The translations under genes were made by a program, and so were the position numbers. The notes below the pieces were generated by a model. The model saw only the letters and a list, made by a program, of their open reading frames with translations, searched no databases and was not told the origin of the DNA. From Streptomyces sp. NBC_01428 (GTDB taxonomy: Bacteria > Actinomycetota > Actinomycetes > Streptomycetales > Streptomycetaceae): 64,000 bases of DNA. Shown piece by piece: positions 32,763 to 41,516 of the stretch (position 1 is its first letter; each line of letters starts with the position of its first letter). The stretch spans positions 7,688,001-7,752,000 of the forward strand of contig NZ_CP109499.1 in the NCBI RefSeq assembly GCF_036231965.1, written 5' to 3'.

Positions 32763-35330
32763 TCACTCGTGGGCGATGGCCGCGAGGACGTTCATTCGGG
32801 ACGCCCGCAGCGCCGGGAGCAGTGCGGCGACGACGCCGACGAGCGCCGAGCCGACCACGACCGCCACGATCGTCGTCCAGGGGACGGCCAGTTCCTCCAT
32901 CCCCTGGAGAGCGAGCACCCGCTGGACGCACACGCCCCAGACGAGCCCCAGCGCCAGACCGAGCACGGCCCCGAACACGGCGATGACCACCGATTCCAGC
33001 CGGATCATCCGGCGCAGCTGACGGCGGCCGAGCCCGATGGCCCGCAGCAGCCCGATCTCGCGGGTCCGCTCGACCACCGACAGGGCGAGGGTGTTCACGA
33101 CACCGAGCACCGCGATGACGATGGCGAGCCCGAGCAGGGCGTACACGAGGTAGAGCAGCACGGCGATCTGGTCGTGCACCAGCTTCTTGTAGTCGGCCTG
33201 GTCGCGGACCTGTACCTGGGGGTACGGGTCGAGGGTCTTCTCCAGACGTGGGCGCAACCGGTCCGCGTCGGTGCCCGGGCTCGCGTTCACGTACAGCGCG
33301 GAGTCCTGCCCGCCGGGCACGTACTTCTCGACCGTGCCGAAGCCGACGACGAGCCCGCCCTGCATACCGAACCCGCCGCTGCCCGCCTGGTCGGTGAGCG
33401 CGCCCACCGTCAGGTCGGCCCTGCGGCCGGCCGGGAACTCGACGGGAATCGTGCTGCCCACCCGGACGCCGTGGTCCTCGGCGAACGTCGCGTCCATGGC
33501 GATGCGTCCGTCCGCGAGTGCCGCCGCGGTGTCGCCCCGCGCGTACGTGATGTGGGCGACGTCGTCGAGCCGCTGGTCGTAGGCCGCAGCGGACGTCTCG
33601 ATGCGCCTGCCGTCCGGCAACCGGACCGCGATCGGCGTGAACCGCTGCCGGACGACGAGCCCCACGCCCTCGGTGGCGCGCACCTTGTCCGTCAACTCCT
33701 TGGAGAACGGAACGAAGTTGTCGTTCTGCAGCACGAAGTCGGAGCCGAGCGTCTTGTCGATCTGGCTGTCGAAGGACTTGCTCATGGAGGCGCTGGCCAC
33801 CGACATCCCGCCCACCAGGGCGAGCCCCACCATGAGCGCGGCGGCGGTGGCGCCGGTGCGGCGCGGATTGCGCAGGGCGTTGCGCTGGCTCATCCGGCCG
33901 ACCGAGCCGAAGAGCGCCGGGAAGGCGCCTCCGAGGACCCGGATCACCGGCCGGACCAGCAGCGGCCCGGCGATCACCGTGGCGATCAGCGTCAGGACGA
34001 CACCGAGTCCCAGCAGCGAGGCGGACGTCGACGTCTTCGACGCGGCCGCGCATCCGGCGAGCGCCGCCGCTCCGGCCGCCCCGACGACCAGGCCCACGAC
34101 GGCCCGCGTCCGCAACGGCTTCCCGACCCCGGCGACCTCGGCGTCGGCGAGGGCCGCCATCGGCGAGACGGTCGCCGCGCGCCGGGCGGGCAGATACGCG
34201 GCGACGAACGTGACACCCACCCCGACGACGTACGCCGCCACGGGTGTCGGCCAGCCGATCACCATCTCCGTGGACTTCAGGTTCATGCCGAACGCGGTCA
34301 TCAGCTTGATCAGACCGACCGCGAGCCCGATCCCCGCGGCGAGGCCGAGGGTCGAACCGACCAGGCCGAGGAGCAGCGCCTCGGTGAGCACCGACCGGCG
34401 CACCTGGCGGCGGTCCGCGCCGAGCGCCCTCAACAGGCCCAGTTCGCGGGTGCGTTGGGCGATCAGCATGGAGAACGTGTTGACGATCAGGAAGATGCCG
34501 ACGAGCACGGCTATCCCGGCGAAGCCGAGCATCACGTACTTGATGATGTCCAGGAAACCGCCGAGCTGCTCGGCCGACGACTCGGCCTGCTCGTCGGCCG
34601 TCTTCACGTCGTACCTGCCGGCGCCCAGCTCGGCGGCGATCCGCTGCTTGACCGTCGCGTCGCCGACGCCCTTCGTCGCGTCCACGGAGATGCTCGTGGC
34701 GACGCCGGTGGATCCGAGGAGCTTCGTCTGCGCGGTCGCGGTGTCGAGGAAGACCAGTGCGGCACCGGGGTTCGTGGTGGTGAAGGTCGCGATCCCGACG
34801 ATCCGCACCTCGAACGACCCGGGCTGCGCCTGCACGGTGAGCGTGTCCCCGATGCCGAGATGCTTCTTGTCGGCGGTGTCCGCGTCGAGCAGCGCCTCGC
34901 CGTCGCCCTGGGGCGCGTGTCCGGAGGTCAGCTTCACCGGACTGCGGTCGGTGACCTGCCAGTCCGTGACGATGGTGGGGGCGCCGGTCGTCGGGCCGAC
35001 GGACCGGTGCGCGCTGTCCACGACCGGGGCGTTCTCGACCGAGGCGTCGATCCGGGCCGCGGCGACTCCCTCGACCTTCGCGATCCGGTCCGCGAGCGAT
35101 GCCGGCACGGTCTCGGTGGCGCCGGTCGGCAGCTGCGCGTTCAGGTCGTTCCTCGGCTCCACGGTCACATCCGCGGAGGTGGAGGCGAAGAGCCGGTCGA
35201 ACGTGCGGGTCACCGTGTCCGAGAAGATGAGGCTGCCCGCGACGAACGCCACCGACAGCACGATGGCGAGCGCAGACAGGAGCAGCCGGCCCTTGTGCGC
35301 GAGAAAGCTCCGCAGGGTCGCCTTGAGCAC
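32763..35330 (-). CDS. ABC transporter permease, FtsX/MacB type with two FtsX domains
   Basis: 855 residues with the duplicated layout of FtsX-type permeases. A TM helix at about 18-38 (GRLLLSALAIVLSVAFVAGS) is followed by a large extracytoplasmic domain, three TM helices at about 255-390, a second TM/extracytoplasmic block, and three final TM helices at about 720-840. RTRELGLLRALG and RTREIGLLRAIG mark the two FtsX repeats. It works with the ATPase encoded 7 bp upstream. Such systems move lipoproteins, antimicrobial peptides or lipids, or transmit force, rather than importing solutes. Confidence 0.95.
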   Translation of the reverse strand: MLKATLRSFLAHKGRLLLSALAIVLSVAFVAGSLIFSDTVTRTFDRLFASTSADVTVEPRNDLNAQLPTGATETVPASLADRIAKVEGVAAARIDASVENAPVVDSAHRSVGPTTGAPTIVTDWQVTDRSPVKLTSGHAPQGDGEALLDADTADKKHLGIGDTLTVQAQPGSFEVRIVGIATFTTTNPGAALVFLDTATAQTKLLGSTGVATSISVDATKGVGDATVKQRIAAELGAGRYDVKTADEQAESSAEQLGGFLDIIKYVMLGFAGIAVLVGIFLIVNTFSMLIAQRTRELGLLRALGADRRQVRRSVLTEALLLGLVGSTLGLAAGIGLAVGLIKLMTAFGMNLKSTEMVIGWPTPVAAYVVGVGVTFVAAYLPARRAATVSPMAALADAEVAGVGKPLRTRAVVGLVVGAAGAAALAGCAAASKTSTSASLLGLGVVLTLIATVIAGPLLVRPVIRVLGGAFPALFGSVGRMSQRNALRNPRRTGATAAALMVGLALVGGMSVASASMSKSFDSQIDKTLGSDFVLQNDNFVPFSKELTDKVRATEGVGLVVRQRFTPIAVRLPDGRRIETSAAAYDQRLDDVAHITYARGDTAAALADGRIAMDATFAEDHGVRVGSTIPVEFPAGRRADLTVGALTDQAGSGGFGMQGGLVVGFGTVEKYVPGGQDSALYVNASPGTDADRLRPRLEKTLDPYPQVQVRDQADYKKLVHDQIAVLLYLVYALLGLAIVIAVLGVVNTLALSVVERTREIGLLRAIGLGRRQLRRMIRLESVVIAVFGAVLGLALGLVWGVCVQRVLALQGMEELAVPWTTIVAVVVGSALVGVVAALLPALRASRMNVLAAIAHE

Positions 35331-35337
35331 AGCCGCC

Positions 35338-36300
35338 TCAGTCCTTGTCGAGGGTCACGTCGGCGGAGCCGGCCGTGGCGGAGCCGCTGCCCGAGGCGGT
35401 CGGGGGAGGGCCCTCGGTGGTGCCGCCCGCGCGAGGCGTCCCACCGGGCCCGCCCGGGGCCGGGATGCCGCCGGACCCGCCGGCGTCCGCCGGGGTGCCC
35501 CCGGGTTCGCGGCCGTCGTAGGTCACGCGGACCGTGTCGAAGCGCTTCATCCGCTCCAGCACCGCCTCCGCGGTCGGCCGCTGCGTCTCGTCCACGATCC
35601 GCCCGTCCGCGAGGAAGAGCACCAGGTCGGAGTGGGCGGCCGCGCCCGGGTCGTGCGTGACCATGACGACGGTCTGGCCCAGTTCGTCGACGGCCTCGCG
35701 CAGGAAGCCGAGGACCTCGAGCCCGGCGCGGGAGTCCAGGTTGCCGGTCGGCTCGTCGGCGAAGATCAGCTCCGGCCGGGAGGCGAGCGCCCGCGCACAG
35801 GCCACGCGCTGCTGCTGGCCGCCGGACAGCTGGGCGGGCCGGTGCTTCAGCCGGTCCCGCAGTCCCAGCGTGTCGATGACCTGGTCCAGCCACTGCCGGT
35901 CGGGCTTCTGGCCCGCGATGTCCATGGGCAGCGTGATGTTCTCCGCCGCGTTCAGTGTCGGGATCAGGTTGAACGACTGGAACATGAAGCCGATCCGGTC
36001 CCGGCGCAGCCGTGTCAGTTCACGGTCCTTCAGCCCGGTGATCTCCGTGTCGCCCAGCCAGACCTGTCCGGCCGAGACGGTGTCGAGCCCGGCCAGGCAG
36101 TGCATGAGGGTGGACTTCCCGGAGCCCGAGGGGCCCATCACGGCGGTGAACCGGCCCCGCGCGATGTCCACGTCGACCGAGTCGAGGGCGAGCACCGCGG
36201 TCTCGCCCGAGCCGTACGCCTTCGTCAGACCGCGGGCGCGGGCGGCGATCCCGTCCCCCTCCGCGCGGCCGGGTGCCTGCTCCGCAGCAGCTGTGGACAA
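35338..36300 (-). CDS. ABC transporter ATP-binding protein (LolD/MacB-type)
   Basis: A 320-residue ATPase. Walker A is MGPSGSGKSTLM, the Q-loop is FMFQSFNLIPTLNA, the signature is LSGGQQQRVACARAL, and Walker B is LIFADEPTGNLDS. The start is taken as TTG 36300 because GGAGGAGG lies 5 bases upstream; the frame is open further but not conserved. The C-terminal ~55 residues are Gly/Pro/Thr-rich and probably disordered, an unusual tail for this family. Partner of the downstream FtsX permease. Confidence 0.94.
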   Translation of the reverse strand: MSTAAAEQAPGRAEGDGIAARARGLTKAYGSGETAVLALDSVDVDIARGRFTAVMGPSGSGKSTLMHCLAGLDTVSAGQVWLGDTEITGLKDRELTRLRRDRIGFMFQSFNLIPTLNAAENITLPMDIAGQKPDRQWLDQVIDTLGLRDRLKHRPAQLSGGQQQRVACARALASRPELIFADEPTGNLDSRAGLEVLGFLREAVDELGQTVVMVTHDPGAAAHSDLVLFLADGRIVDETQRPTAEAVLERMKRFDTVRVTYDGREPGGTPADAGGSGGIPAPGGPGGTPRAGGTTEGPPPTASGSGSATAGSADVTLDKD

Positions 36301-36518
36301 GGCCGCCTCCTCCGTGTTCGACGTCCCGAATCCCTCGTCGCGCCCGAGCGTAGTGTGACGGAGGGCACACCCGGTATCCCCCTGGAGTGCCGGGTGGTCT
36401 CCGCCCCAGGTCGCGTCCCGGGCACGGATGTAAGGGGCACTCTCCACCCGCGTTCGCCGGGCCGGTGGCGGCGACGGCAGCCGTCCCGGGCTTCTGGAGG
36501 GGCAGGCCCCCTTGCCGG

Positions 36519-36540
36519 TGCTAGCGGTTCCGCGCTAGCT
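36519..36540. promoter_or_regulatory. Repeated GCTAGC operator candidate in front of the RHH gene
   Basis: Two copies of the self-complementary GCTAGC, at 36520-36525 and 36534-36539, are separated by 8 bases and end 8 bp before the RHH start. Spacing of about 1.3 helical turns fits cooperative binding of a ribbon-helix-helix autoregulator. Confidence 0.45.
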
Positions 36541-36547
36541 TCGAAGG

Positions 36548-36787
36548 ATGGCGAAGACTCAGCTGAACGTCCGGGTGGACGAGGGCACGGCCCGAGCCGC
36601 CCGTGAGCGAGCCCTGGAACGGGGGATGAGCGTGAACCGCTACATCGAGGAGCTGGTCCGGCAGGACACCGGGGAGGTCGGCCACACGTTCGTGGACGCC
36701 GCCGCCGATTTCATGAAGCAGTACGAGTCCGTGTTCGCCGAGGAGTTCGGCTCGGACCGTGAAGGCACCCGCGAAGGTCGTCGTTGA
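36548..36787 (+). CDS. Ribbon-helix-helix (Arc/CopG-like) antitoxin-type protein
   Basis: A 79-residue protein. The N-terminal beta strand AKTQLNVRVDEG is followed by two helices (TARAARERALERGMSVNRYIEELVRQ), the RHH DNA-binding fold. The acidic C-terminal tail (DFMKQYESVFAEEFGSD) would bind the partner. The Fic-like gene follows immediately, giving a toxin-antitoxin-type layout. Confidence 0.85.
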   Translation: MAKTQLNVRVDEGTARAARERALERGMSVNRYIEELVRQDTGEVGHTFVDAAADFMKQYESVFAEEFGSDREGTREGRR

Positions 36788-36791
36788 TCCC

Positions 36792-37166
36792 TTGAGCAGT
36801 CTCAGAGTCGATCTTGCCTGGCTCCTCATGATCGCCGAACAGAAAACCCCCGGAGATCCCCAGGTCACCGACTGGGGAGCCCTCGTCGCCGCCGTCAGCC
36901 GGCACGAGGCGGAGATCTTCGGCATCCCCGTCTACGACAGTCCGCACACCCGCGCCGCCGCGCTCCTCCAGCTCCTGCTGCATGTCCCGGCGCTCGAGCG
37001 TTCCAACGCGATGTTCGCCTCGGCCGTCGCGTACGCCTATCTCGTCGCCAGCGGCCTGAAGGTCGTCACCTCGCCCGAACAGGTGCGGGAGCTGGCCCGC
37101 CTGGTGAAGAGCGGTGACGCCACCGTGCACGAGATCGCGCACGAGCTGCGCCGCTGGAGCCTGTAG
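36792..37166 (+). CDS. Fic/Doc-like toxin-antitoxin component with degenerate active-site motif
   Basis: About 124 residues from TTG 36792, four bases after the antitoxin stop; GTG 36759 would add 11 residues and overlap it. The body (VDLAWLLMIAEQKTPGDPQVTDWGALVAAVSRH, YDSPHTRAAALLQLLLHVPALERSNAMFASAVAYAYLVASG) is the actinobacterial Fic/Doc-like toxin family. The catalytic HxFx(D/E)GN(G/K)R motif is degenerate: the region reads HVPALERSNAMF, keeping His and Asn only. AMPylation or phosphorylation by the usual chemistry is therefore doubtful. Pair with the RHH protein. Confidence 0.75.
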   Translation: MSSLRVDLAWLLMIAEQKTPGDPQVTDWGALVAAVSRHEAEIFGIPVYDSPHTRAAALLQLLLHVPALERSNAMFASAVAYAYLVASGLKVVTSPEQVRELARLVKSGDATVHEIAHELRRWSL

Positions 37167-37189
37167 TCGGGATACGCGTCCCCGGCCCC

Positions 37190-37879
37190 CTAGTCCATGG
37201 GCCGGTAGGCGGTGCCCAGGACGCAGTACGAGGTGGGCAGCCTCATCCCCTTCTCGGGCATGAACAGCCTGCGGTACGGCCCCAGCTCGAAGCCGGCGTC
37301 GCGCAGTGCGGAGACCGTGTCGCGGGACAGGTGGCAACCGCCGGCCAGCCGGGGCCACACCGTGCGGTCCAGGCCTCGCTGCGTCGACCGCATCACCGGT
37401 CCGCCGCCGCTGCCGTGCTCGAAGAACCGCACCGTGCCGCCGGGGCGCAGCACCCGCCGCACCTCGGCGAGGGTCCTCGGCACGTCCCGCACGCTGCACA
37501 GCACCAGCGACAGCACCGCCGCGTCGTACGCCTCGCTCTTCACCGGCAGGGCCTCCGCCGCACCCGGCGCCACATCGACGGGCACCTCGCAGCGCAGCGC
37601 CGCCTCCACCGCCAACTGCCGCAGCAGCCGCTCGGGTTCGATGGCCACGACCTCCGACACGGTGCCCGGATAGTGCGCGAAGTTCAGCCCGTTGCCCGCG
37701 CCGATCTCGATGACCCGGCCGGACAGCCCGGCGAGCAGCCGGTCGCGCATCCGGCCCATGCCCATCCGCGTCTCGGCGCCGACGCTGAGGCGGGCGTAGG
37801 AACGGGCGAACACCGGATGGTGCACGGCGTCCGCCGTCACCTTGCCGGAGCCGGCCGGACGCAACGGCTTGAACGGCAT
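37190..37879 (-). CDS. SAM-dependent methyltransferase (class I)
   Basis: A 229-residue Rossmann-fold methyltransferase. SAM motif I is VIEIGAGNGLNFAHYP, motif II is VAIEPERLL, and motif IV is AYDAAVLSLVLCSV followed by RTLAEVRRVLRPGGTVRFFEH. The layout resembles small lipid/phospholipid-type methyltransferases. GGGAGG lies 7 bases before ATG 37879. It converges on the Fic-like gene. Substrate not predictable. Confidence 0.9.
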   Translation of the reverse strand: MPFKPLRPAGSGKVTADAVHHPVFARSYARLSVGAETRMGMGRMRDRLLAGLSGRVIEIGAGNGLNFAHYPGTVSEVVAIEPERLLRQLAVEAALRCEVPVDVAPGAAEALPVKSEAYDAAVLSLVLCSVRDVPRTLAEVRRVLRPGGTVRFFEHGSGGGPVMRSTQRGLDRTVWPRLAGGCHLSRDTVSALRDAGFELGPYRRLFMPEKGMRLPTSYCVLGTAYRPMD

Positions 37880-38054
37880 GACGGACCTCCCGGGAGGACG
37901 GGTCTTACCGGGATTGTCCCCCCGCAGGGTCCGCCGCACGCGCCGGACGGCCCGCCCGCTCCCACCGCGCCCGCGCGCCGGGACGCCGGCCAGGCCGGTG
38001 TCCCGGCGGAGGCGATCGCCGTGGGTGCCCGCGCGTCCCCCCGGCCGGGACGGC

Positions 38055-38771
38055 TCAGGCGCCGTTGGCCGCGGCGAAGACGTCCGCGTTCCACCGTCCG
38101 CCCAGTCGCGGATCCAGCCAACCCGGCGCGCCTGTACGGAAGTCGGCGGGCGCCAGGCCCCCCGCTCCCGCCGGGACCGCGCCCAGCAGCGGCGCACCGC
38201 ACACCGCCGGCAGGTCGGCGAGGTTGCAGCGCATCGCCAGATCCGGCGCGTCCGGCCAGCTGCCGATGACGACACCGGCGAACTCCAGCTCGCGGCCTCG
38301 CAGTTCACGGGCCGTCAGTTCCGTCGTGTTGAGCGTGCCGAGCCCGGCCGGCGTCACGACCAGCACGGGCGCGTCGAGCATCCGGGCCGCGTCCGCCAGC
38401 GTGCCGTCCTCGTCGTCGAAGCGGACGAGGAGGCCGCCCGCGCCCTCGACGAGCACCAGGTCGTGCTCGGTGGCCAGTTTGGCGGCGGCCTCGGCGACAT
38501 CCCGCGGCGGCACCGGCGTGAGGCCGGCCCGCCGGGCGGCGGTCGCCGGCGCCAACGGCTCCGGGTAGCGGCCGAGTTCGAGCGTCGTGACCGCGCCCGC
38601 GAGCCGCGCCGCCTCGTCGGCGTCGCCCCGCTCCTGCGGTGCCACACCGGTCTGTGCCGGCTTGAGCACGGCCACCGACCGTCCGGCCGTGAGCGCCGTG
38701 GCGGCGACGGCGGCCGTGACGACCGTCTTGCCGACCTCCGTGCCCGTTCCCGTGATCACCAGTACCGGCAT
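38055..38771 (-). CDS. bioD: Dethiobiotin synthetase
   Basis: A 238-residue ATP-dependent carboxylase. The P-loop GTGTEVGKT occupies about residues 7-15, the substrate lysine lies in VLKPAQTG, and EGAGGLLVRF follows. It closes the ureido ring of DAPA to form dethiobiotin. GGAGGG upstream of ATG 38771 lies in the end of bioA; the gap to the bioA stop is one base. Last gene of the bioB-bioA-bioD operon. Confidence 0.96.
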   Translation of the reverse strand: MPVLVITGTGTEVGKTVVTAAVAATALTAGRSVAVLKPAQTGVAPQERGDADEAARLAGAVTTLELGRYPEPLAPATAARRAGLTPVPPRDVAEAAAKLATEHDLVLVEGAGGLLVRFDDEDGTLADAARMLDAPVLVVTPAGLGTLNTTELTARELRGRELEFAGVVIGSWPDAPDLAMRCNLADLPAVCGAPLLGAVPAGAGGLAPADFRTGAPGWLDPRLGGRWNADVFAAANGA

Positions 38772-38772
38772 C

Positions 38773-40053
38773 TCAACCCTCCCGCGCCGCCGCGCACACG
38801 GCGCGCGCGATCCGTTCGACGTCCCTGTCACCCGTGACGTACGGCGGCATCGTGTAGACGAGGTCGCGGAACGGCCGCAGCCACACGCCCTCGCGCACTG
38901 CGGCCGCCGTCGCCGCCTTCATGTCCACCTCGTGATCGAGCTGGACGACTCCGATCGCGCCGAGCACCCGCACGTCCCGCACGCCCGGCAGGGCCGCGGC
39001 CTCCGCGAGCCCGTCCCGCAGTCCCGTCCCGATCCGCTTCACCTCGGTCCGCCAGTCCTGGCCGAGCAGCAGGTCGACCGACGCGCACGCCACCGCCGCC
39101 GCCAGCGGGTTGCCCATGAACGTCGGGCCGTGGGCGAGTACCGGGACCTCGCCGCGCGAGATGCCCTCGGCCACCCGCGCGGTGCACAGCGTCGCGGCCA
39201 TCGTCAGATAACCGCCGGTCAGCGCTTTGCCGACGCACATCACGTCCGGTGTCACCCCCGCGTGGTCCGCCGCGAACAGCTCGCCCGTCCGGCCGAAGCC
39301 GGTGGCGATCTCGTCGAAGACCAGCAGCACGTCGTGCGCGTCGCACGCCTCTCGCAGCACCCGCAGATACGCGGGGGAGTGGAACCGCATGCCGCCCGCG
39401 CCCTGCACCACCGGCTCGACGATCACCGCGGCCAGCTCGTCGGCGTGCGCGCCGATCAGCTCGCGCAGCCGCTCGGCGTACGACGCGTCGTACTCGGCGG
39501 GAGGCGCGTCGGCGAAGACCTGGCGGTGGAGCACGCCCTGCCACAGCTCGTGCATCCCGCCCTCGGGGTCGCACACCGACATGGGCTGCCAGGTGTCCCC
39601 GTGGTAGCCGCCGCGCCAGGTCAGCAGGCGCTGCTTGGCCGGGCGGCCGAGCGAACGCCAGTACTGGAGGCACATCTTGACGGCGACCTCGACGGACACG
39701 GAGCCGGAGTCGGCCAGGAAGACGTGTTCCAGGCCGTCCGGAGAGATGTCGACCAGCCGCTTAGCGAGCCGTACGGCGGGCTCGTGGGTGAGTCCGCCGA
39801 ACATCACGTGGCTCATCCGGTCCAGCTGGCCGCGCGCCGCCTCGTCGAGGACCGGATGGCCGTAGCCGTGGATCGCCGACCACCAGGACGACATCCCGTC
39901 GATCAGCTCACCCGCACCGCCGGCCAGTCGCAGCCGGACCCCGCTCGCCGACTCCACGACCAGCGGCTCCTGGCGGCCGGGCATCGGCCCGTACGGATGC
40001 CAGACGTGCCGCCGGTCGAGGTCGAGCAGCTCCCGCACGGACAGGTCAGGCAT
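38773..40053 (-). CDS. bioA: Adenosylmethionine-8-amino-7-oxononanoate aminotransferase
   Basis: A 426-residue class III aminotransferase. Diagnostic residues are DRRHVWHPYGPMP at the N-terminus, WWSAIHGYGHP, DSGSVSVEVAVKM and the PLP-lysine region VGKALTGGYLTMAATL, with FDEIATGFGRTG before it. It transfers an amino group from SAM to KAPA to give DAPA. The start codon lies 8 bp inside the end of bioB, indicating translational coupling. Confidence 0.97.
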   Translation of the reverse strand: MPDLSVRELLDLDRRHVWHPYGPMPGRQEPLVVESASGVRLRLAGGAGELIDGMSSWWSAIHGYGHPVLDEAARGQLDRMSHVMFGGLTHEPAVRLAKRLVDISPDGLEHVFLADSGSVSVEVAVKMCLQYWRSLGRPAKQRLLTWRGGYHGDTWQPMSVCDPEGGMHELWQGVLHRQVFADAPPAEYDASYAERLRELIGAHADELAAVIVEPVVQGAGGMRFHSPAYLRVLREACDAHDVLLVFDEIATGFGRTGELFAADHAGVTPDVMCVGKALTGGYLTMAATLCTARVAEGISRGEVPVLAHGPTFMGNPLAAAVACASVDLLLGQDWRTEVKRIGTGLRDGLAEAAALPGVRDVRVLGAIGVVQLDHEVDMKAATAAAVREGVWLRPFRDLVYTMPPYVTGDRDVERIARAVCAAAREG

Positions 40054-41356
40054 TGGGCGCGAGGTCCGTTCCGGCACCACGGCGGCGGACGGCGACGAGG
40101 TCGGTCCTGGCACCCGCGGGCACCGCTTCCGCGCCCGGCGTCCGCGAGCCCGCCTCCTGCGCACCCGCGGCCTCCGCGCCTGCCGCCTCGACGGAGGGCG
40201 CAGGGACCGAGCCGCACGCGCCCCCGCCCTCGTGGGACCCGCAGCCGCCACCCGCGTGCGATCCACAGCCGGCCTCGGCGTGCGACCCGCACCCGGCGCC
40301 CTCGGACGCCGTGTCCCCGGCCGACGCGTGCGCACCGCAGCCGCCCGCCGCCGCACGGTGCTCCGGCAGGGTCACCTCGCCCGCGTTCTCCACCTCGAAG
40401 CCCGCGTCCGCGATCATGTCCAGGTCCGCCTTGCCCGCCTGGCCCTCGCTGGTGAGGTAGTCACCGAGGAAGATCGAGTTGGCGAGGTGCAGGGCGAGCG
40501 GCTGGAGGGTGCGCAGATGCACCTCGCGGCCGCCGGCGATCCGGACCTCGACGTCCGGGCACACGAACCGGACCATGGCGAGGATGCGCAGGCACCGCTG
40601 CGGGGTGAGGTTCCACTCCTTGGCGAGCGGGGTGCCCTCGAACGGGATCAGGAAGTTCACCGGGACGGAGTCGGGGTCGAGAGCGCGCAGCGCGAACACG
40701 ACGTCGACGAGGTCCTCGTCCGCCTCGCCCATGCCCGCGATCAGACCCGAGCAGGCGGACAGCCCCGCCGCGTGCGCCTTCTGGACCGTGTCGACCCGGT
40801 CGGCGTACGTGTGCGTGGTCGTGATCTCCCCGTACGTCCCCTTGGACGTGTTCAGGTTGTGGTTGTACGCGTCCGCACCGGCCTCGCGGAGCCGCTCGGC
40901 CTGGCCGTCGGAGAGCAGACCGAGGCAGGCACACACCTCGACGCCCTCGTTCTGGTCCTTGATGGCCTTGATCGTGTCGGAGACCCGCTCCACGTCACGG
41001 TCCGTCGGCCCGCGGCCGCTGGCCACCAGGCACACCCGCTTGGCGCCCCCGGCGAGCCCCGCCGCCGCGGCCCGGGAGGCCTCGTCGGGCTTCAGCCAGC
41101 TGTACTTCAGGATCCCGGCCTGGGACCCGAGGCGCTGCGAGCAGTACGAGCAGTCCTCCGGGCACAGGCCTGACTTCAGGTTGACCAGATAGTTCAGTTT
41201 CACCCGTCGGCCGAACCAGCGGCGGCGCACCTTGCCGGCCGCGGCCACCACGTCGAGCACGTCGTCGTCGGACGTGGCCAGTACGGCCAGCGCCTCCTCG
41301 CGGGTCGGCAGCTCGCGCCGAAGCCCCTTGTCCACCAGCGTGTTCAGCAGGTCCAT
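40046..41356 (-). CDS. bioB: Biotin synthase with a Cys-Gly-Ser-His repeat C-terminal extension
   Basis: A 436-residue radical-SAM enzyme. The [4Fe-4S] motif CPEDCSYC gives Cys65, 69 and 72, with YNHNLNTSKGTYGEI and VPVNFLIPFEGTP further on. It inserts sulfur into dethiobiotin. Canonical BioB ends near residue 340-345. Here a ~97-residue tail follows, with CGAH, three CGSH units and CGSV spaced by Ala/Gly/Glu, then an Ala/Glu-rich stretch and the basic end RRRGAGTDLAPNA. The tail could bind metal or aid Fe-S cluster assembly; that is inference. First gene of the operon. Confidence 0.97.
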   Translation of the reverse strand: MDLLNTLVDKGLRRELPTREEALAVLATSDDDVLDVVAAAGKVRRRWFGRRVKLNYLVNLKSGLCPEDCSYCSQRLGSQAGILKYSWLKPDEASRAAAAGLAGGAKRVCLVASGRGPTDRDVERVSDTIKAIKDQNEGVEVCACLGLLSDGQAERLREAGADAYNHNLNTSKGTYGEITTTHTYADRVDTVQKAHAAGLSACSGLIAGMGEADEDLVDVVFALRALDPDSVPVNFLIPFEGTPLAKEWNLTPQRCLRILAMVRFVCPDVEVRIAGGREVHLRTLQPLALHLANSIFLGDYLTSEGQAGKADLDMIADAGFEVENAGEVTLPEHRAAAGGCGAHASAGDTASEGAGCGSHAEAGCGSHAGGGCGSHEGGGACGSVPAPSVEAAGAEAAGAQEAGSRTPGAEAVPAGARTDLVAVRRRGAGTDLAPNA

Positions 41357-41425
41357 GAGGTCCGATCCTGGCGTATACGACCGGTCCCGGCCAAGGAGAG
41401 ATCGGACAACAGAGTGGGTTCGACG

Positions 41426-41441
41426 TGTGGGTATTGCCACA
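41426..41441. promoter_or_regulatory. Inverted repeat in the bioB/bioF divergent region
   Basis: TGTGG and CCACA arms around a 6-base GTATTG, in the 160-bp gap between bioB and bioF. A second, wider dyad (GTCCGATC at 41360, GATCGGAC at 41400) also lies there. Neither matches a biotin operator I know; possible shared control of both bio operons. Confidence 0.35.
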
Positions 41442-41516
41442 TCCTGGGCGGCTGGTCCGGCCGCTAGGGTCTGTGCACTGCCTACAAAACACCCGCCACG
41501 ACGGTCCGGAGGACAC

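Noticed and set aside
32664..36606. Two + strand frames of ~1000 codons each
   Set aside because: Both are antisense to the FtsX permease and its ATPase; they lack recognisable domains and have biased, repetitive composition.
41360..41441. Known biotin operator between bioB and bioF
   Set aside because: The dyads seen do not match the BirA or BioQ operator patterns I know, so they are listed only as unassigned inverted repeats.
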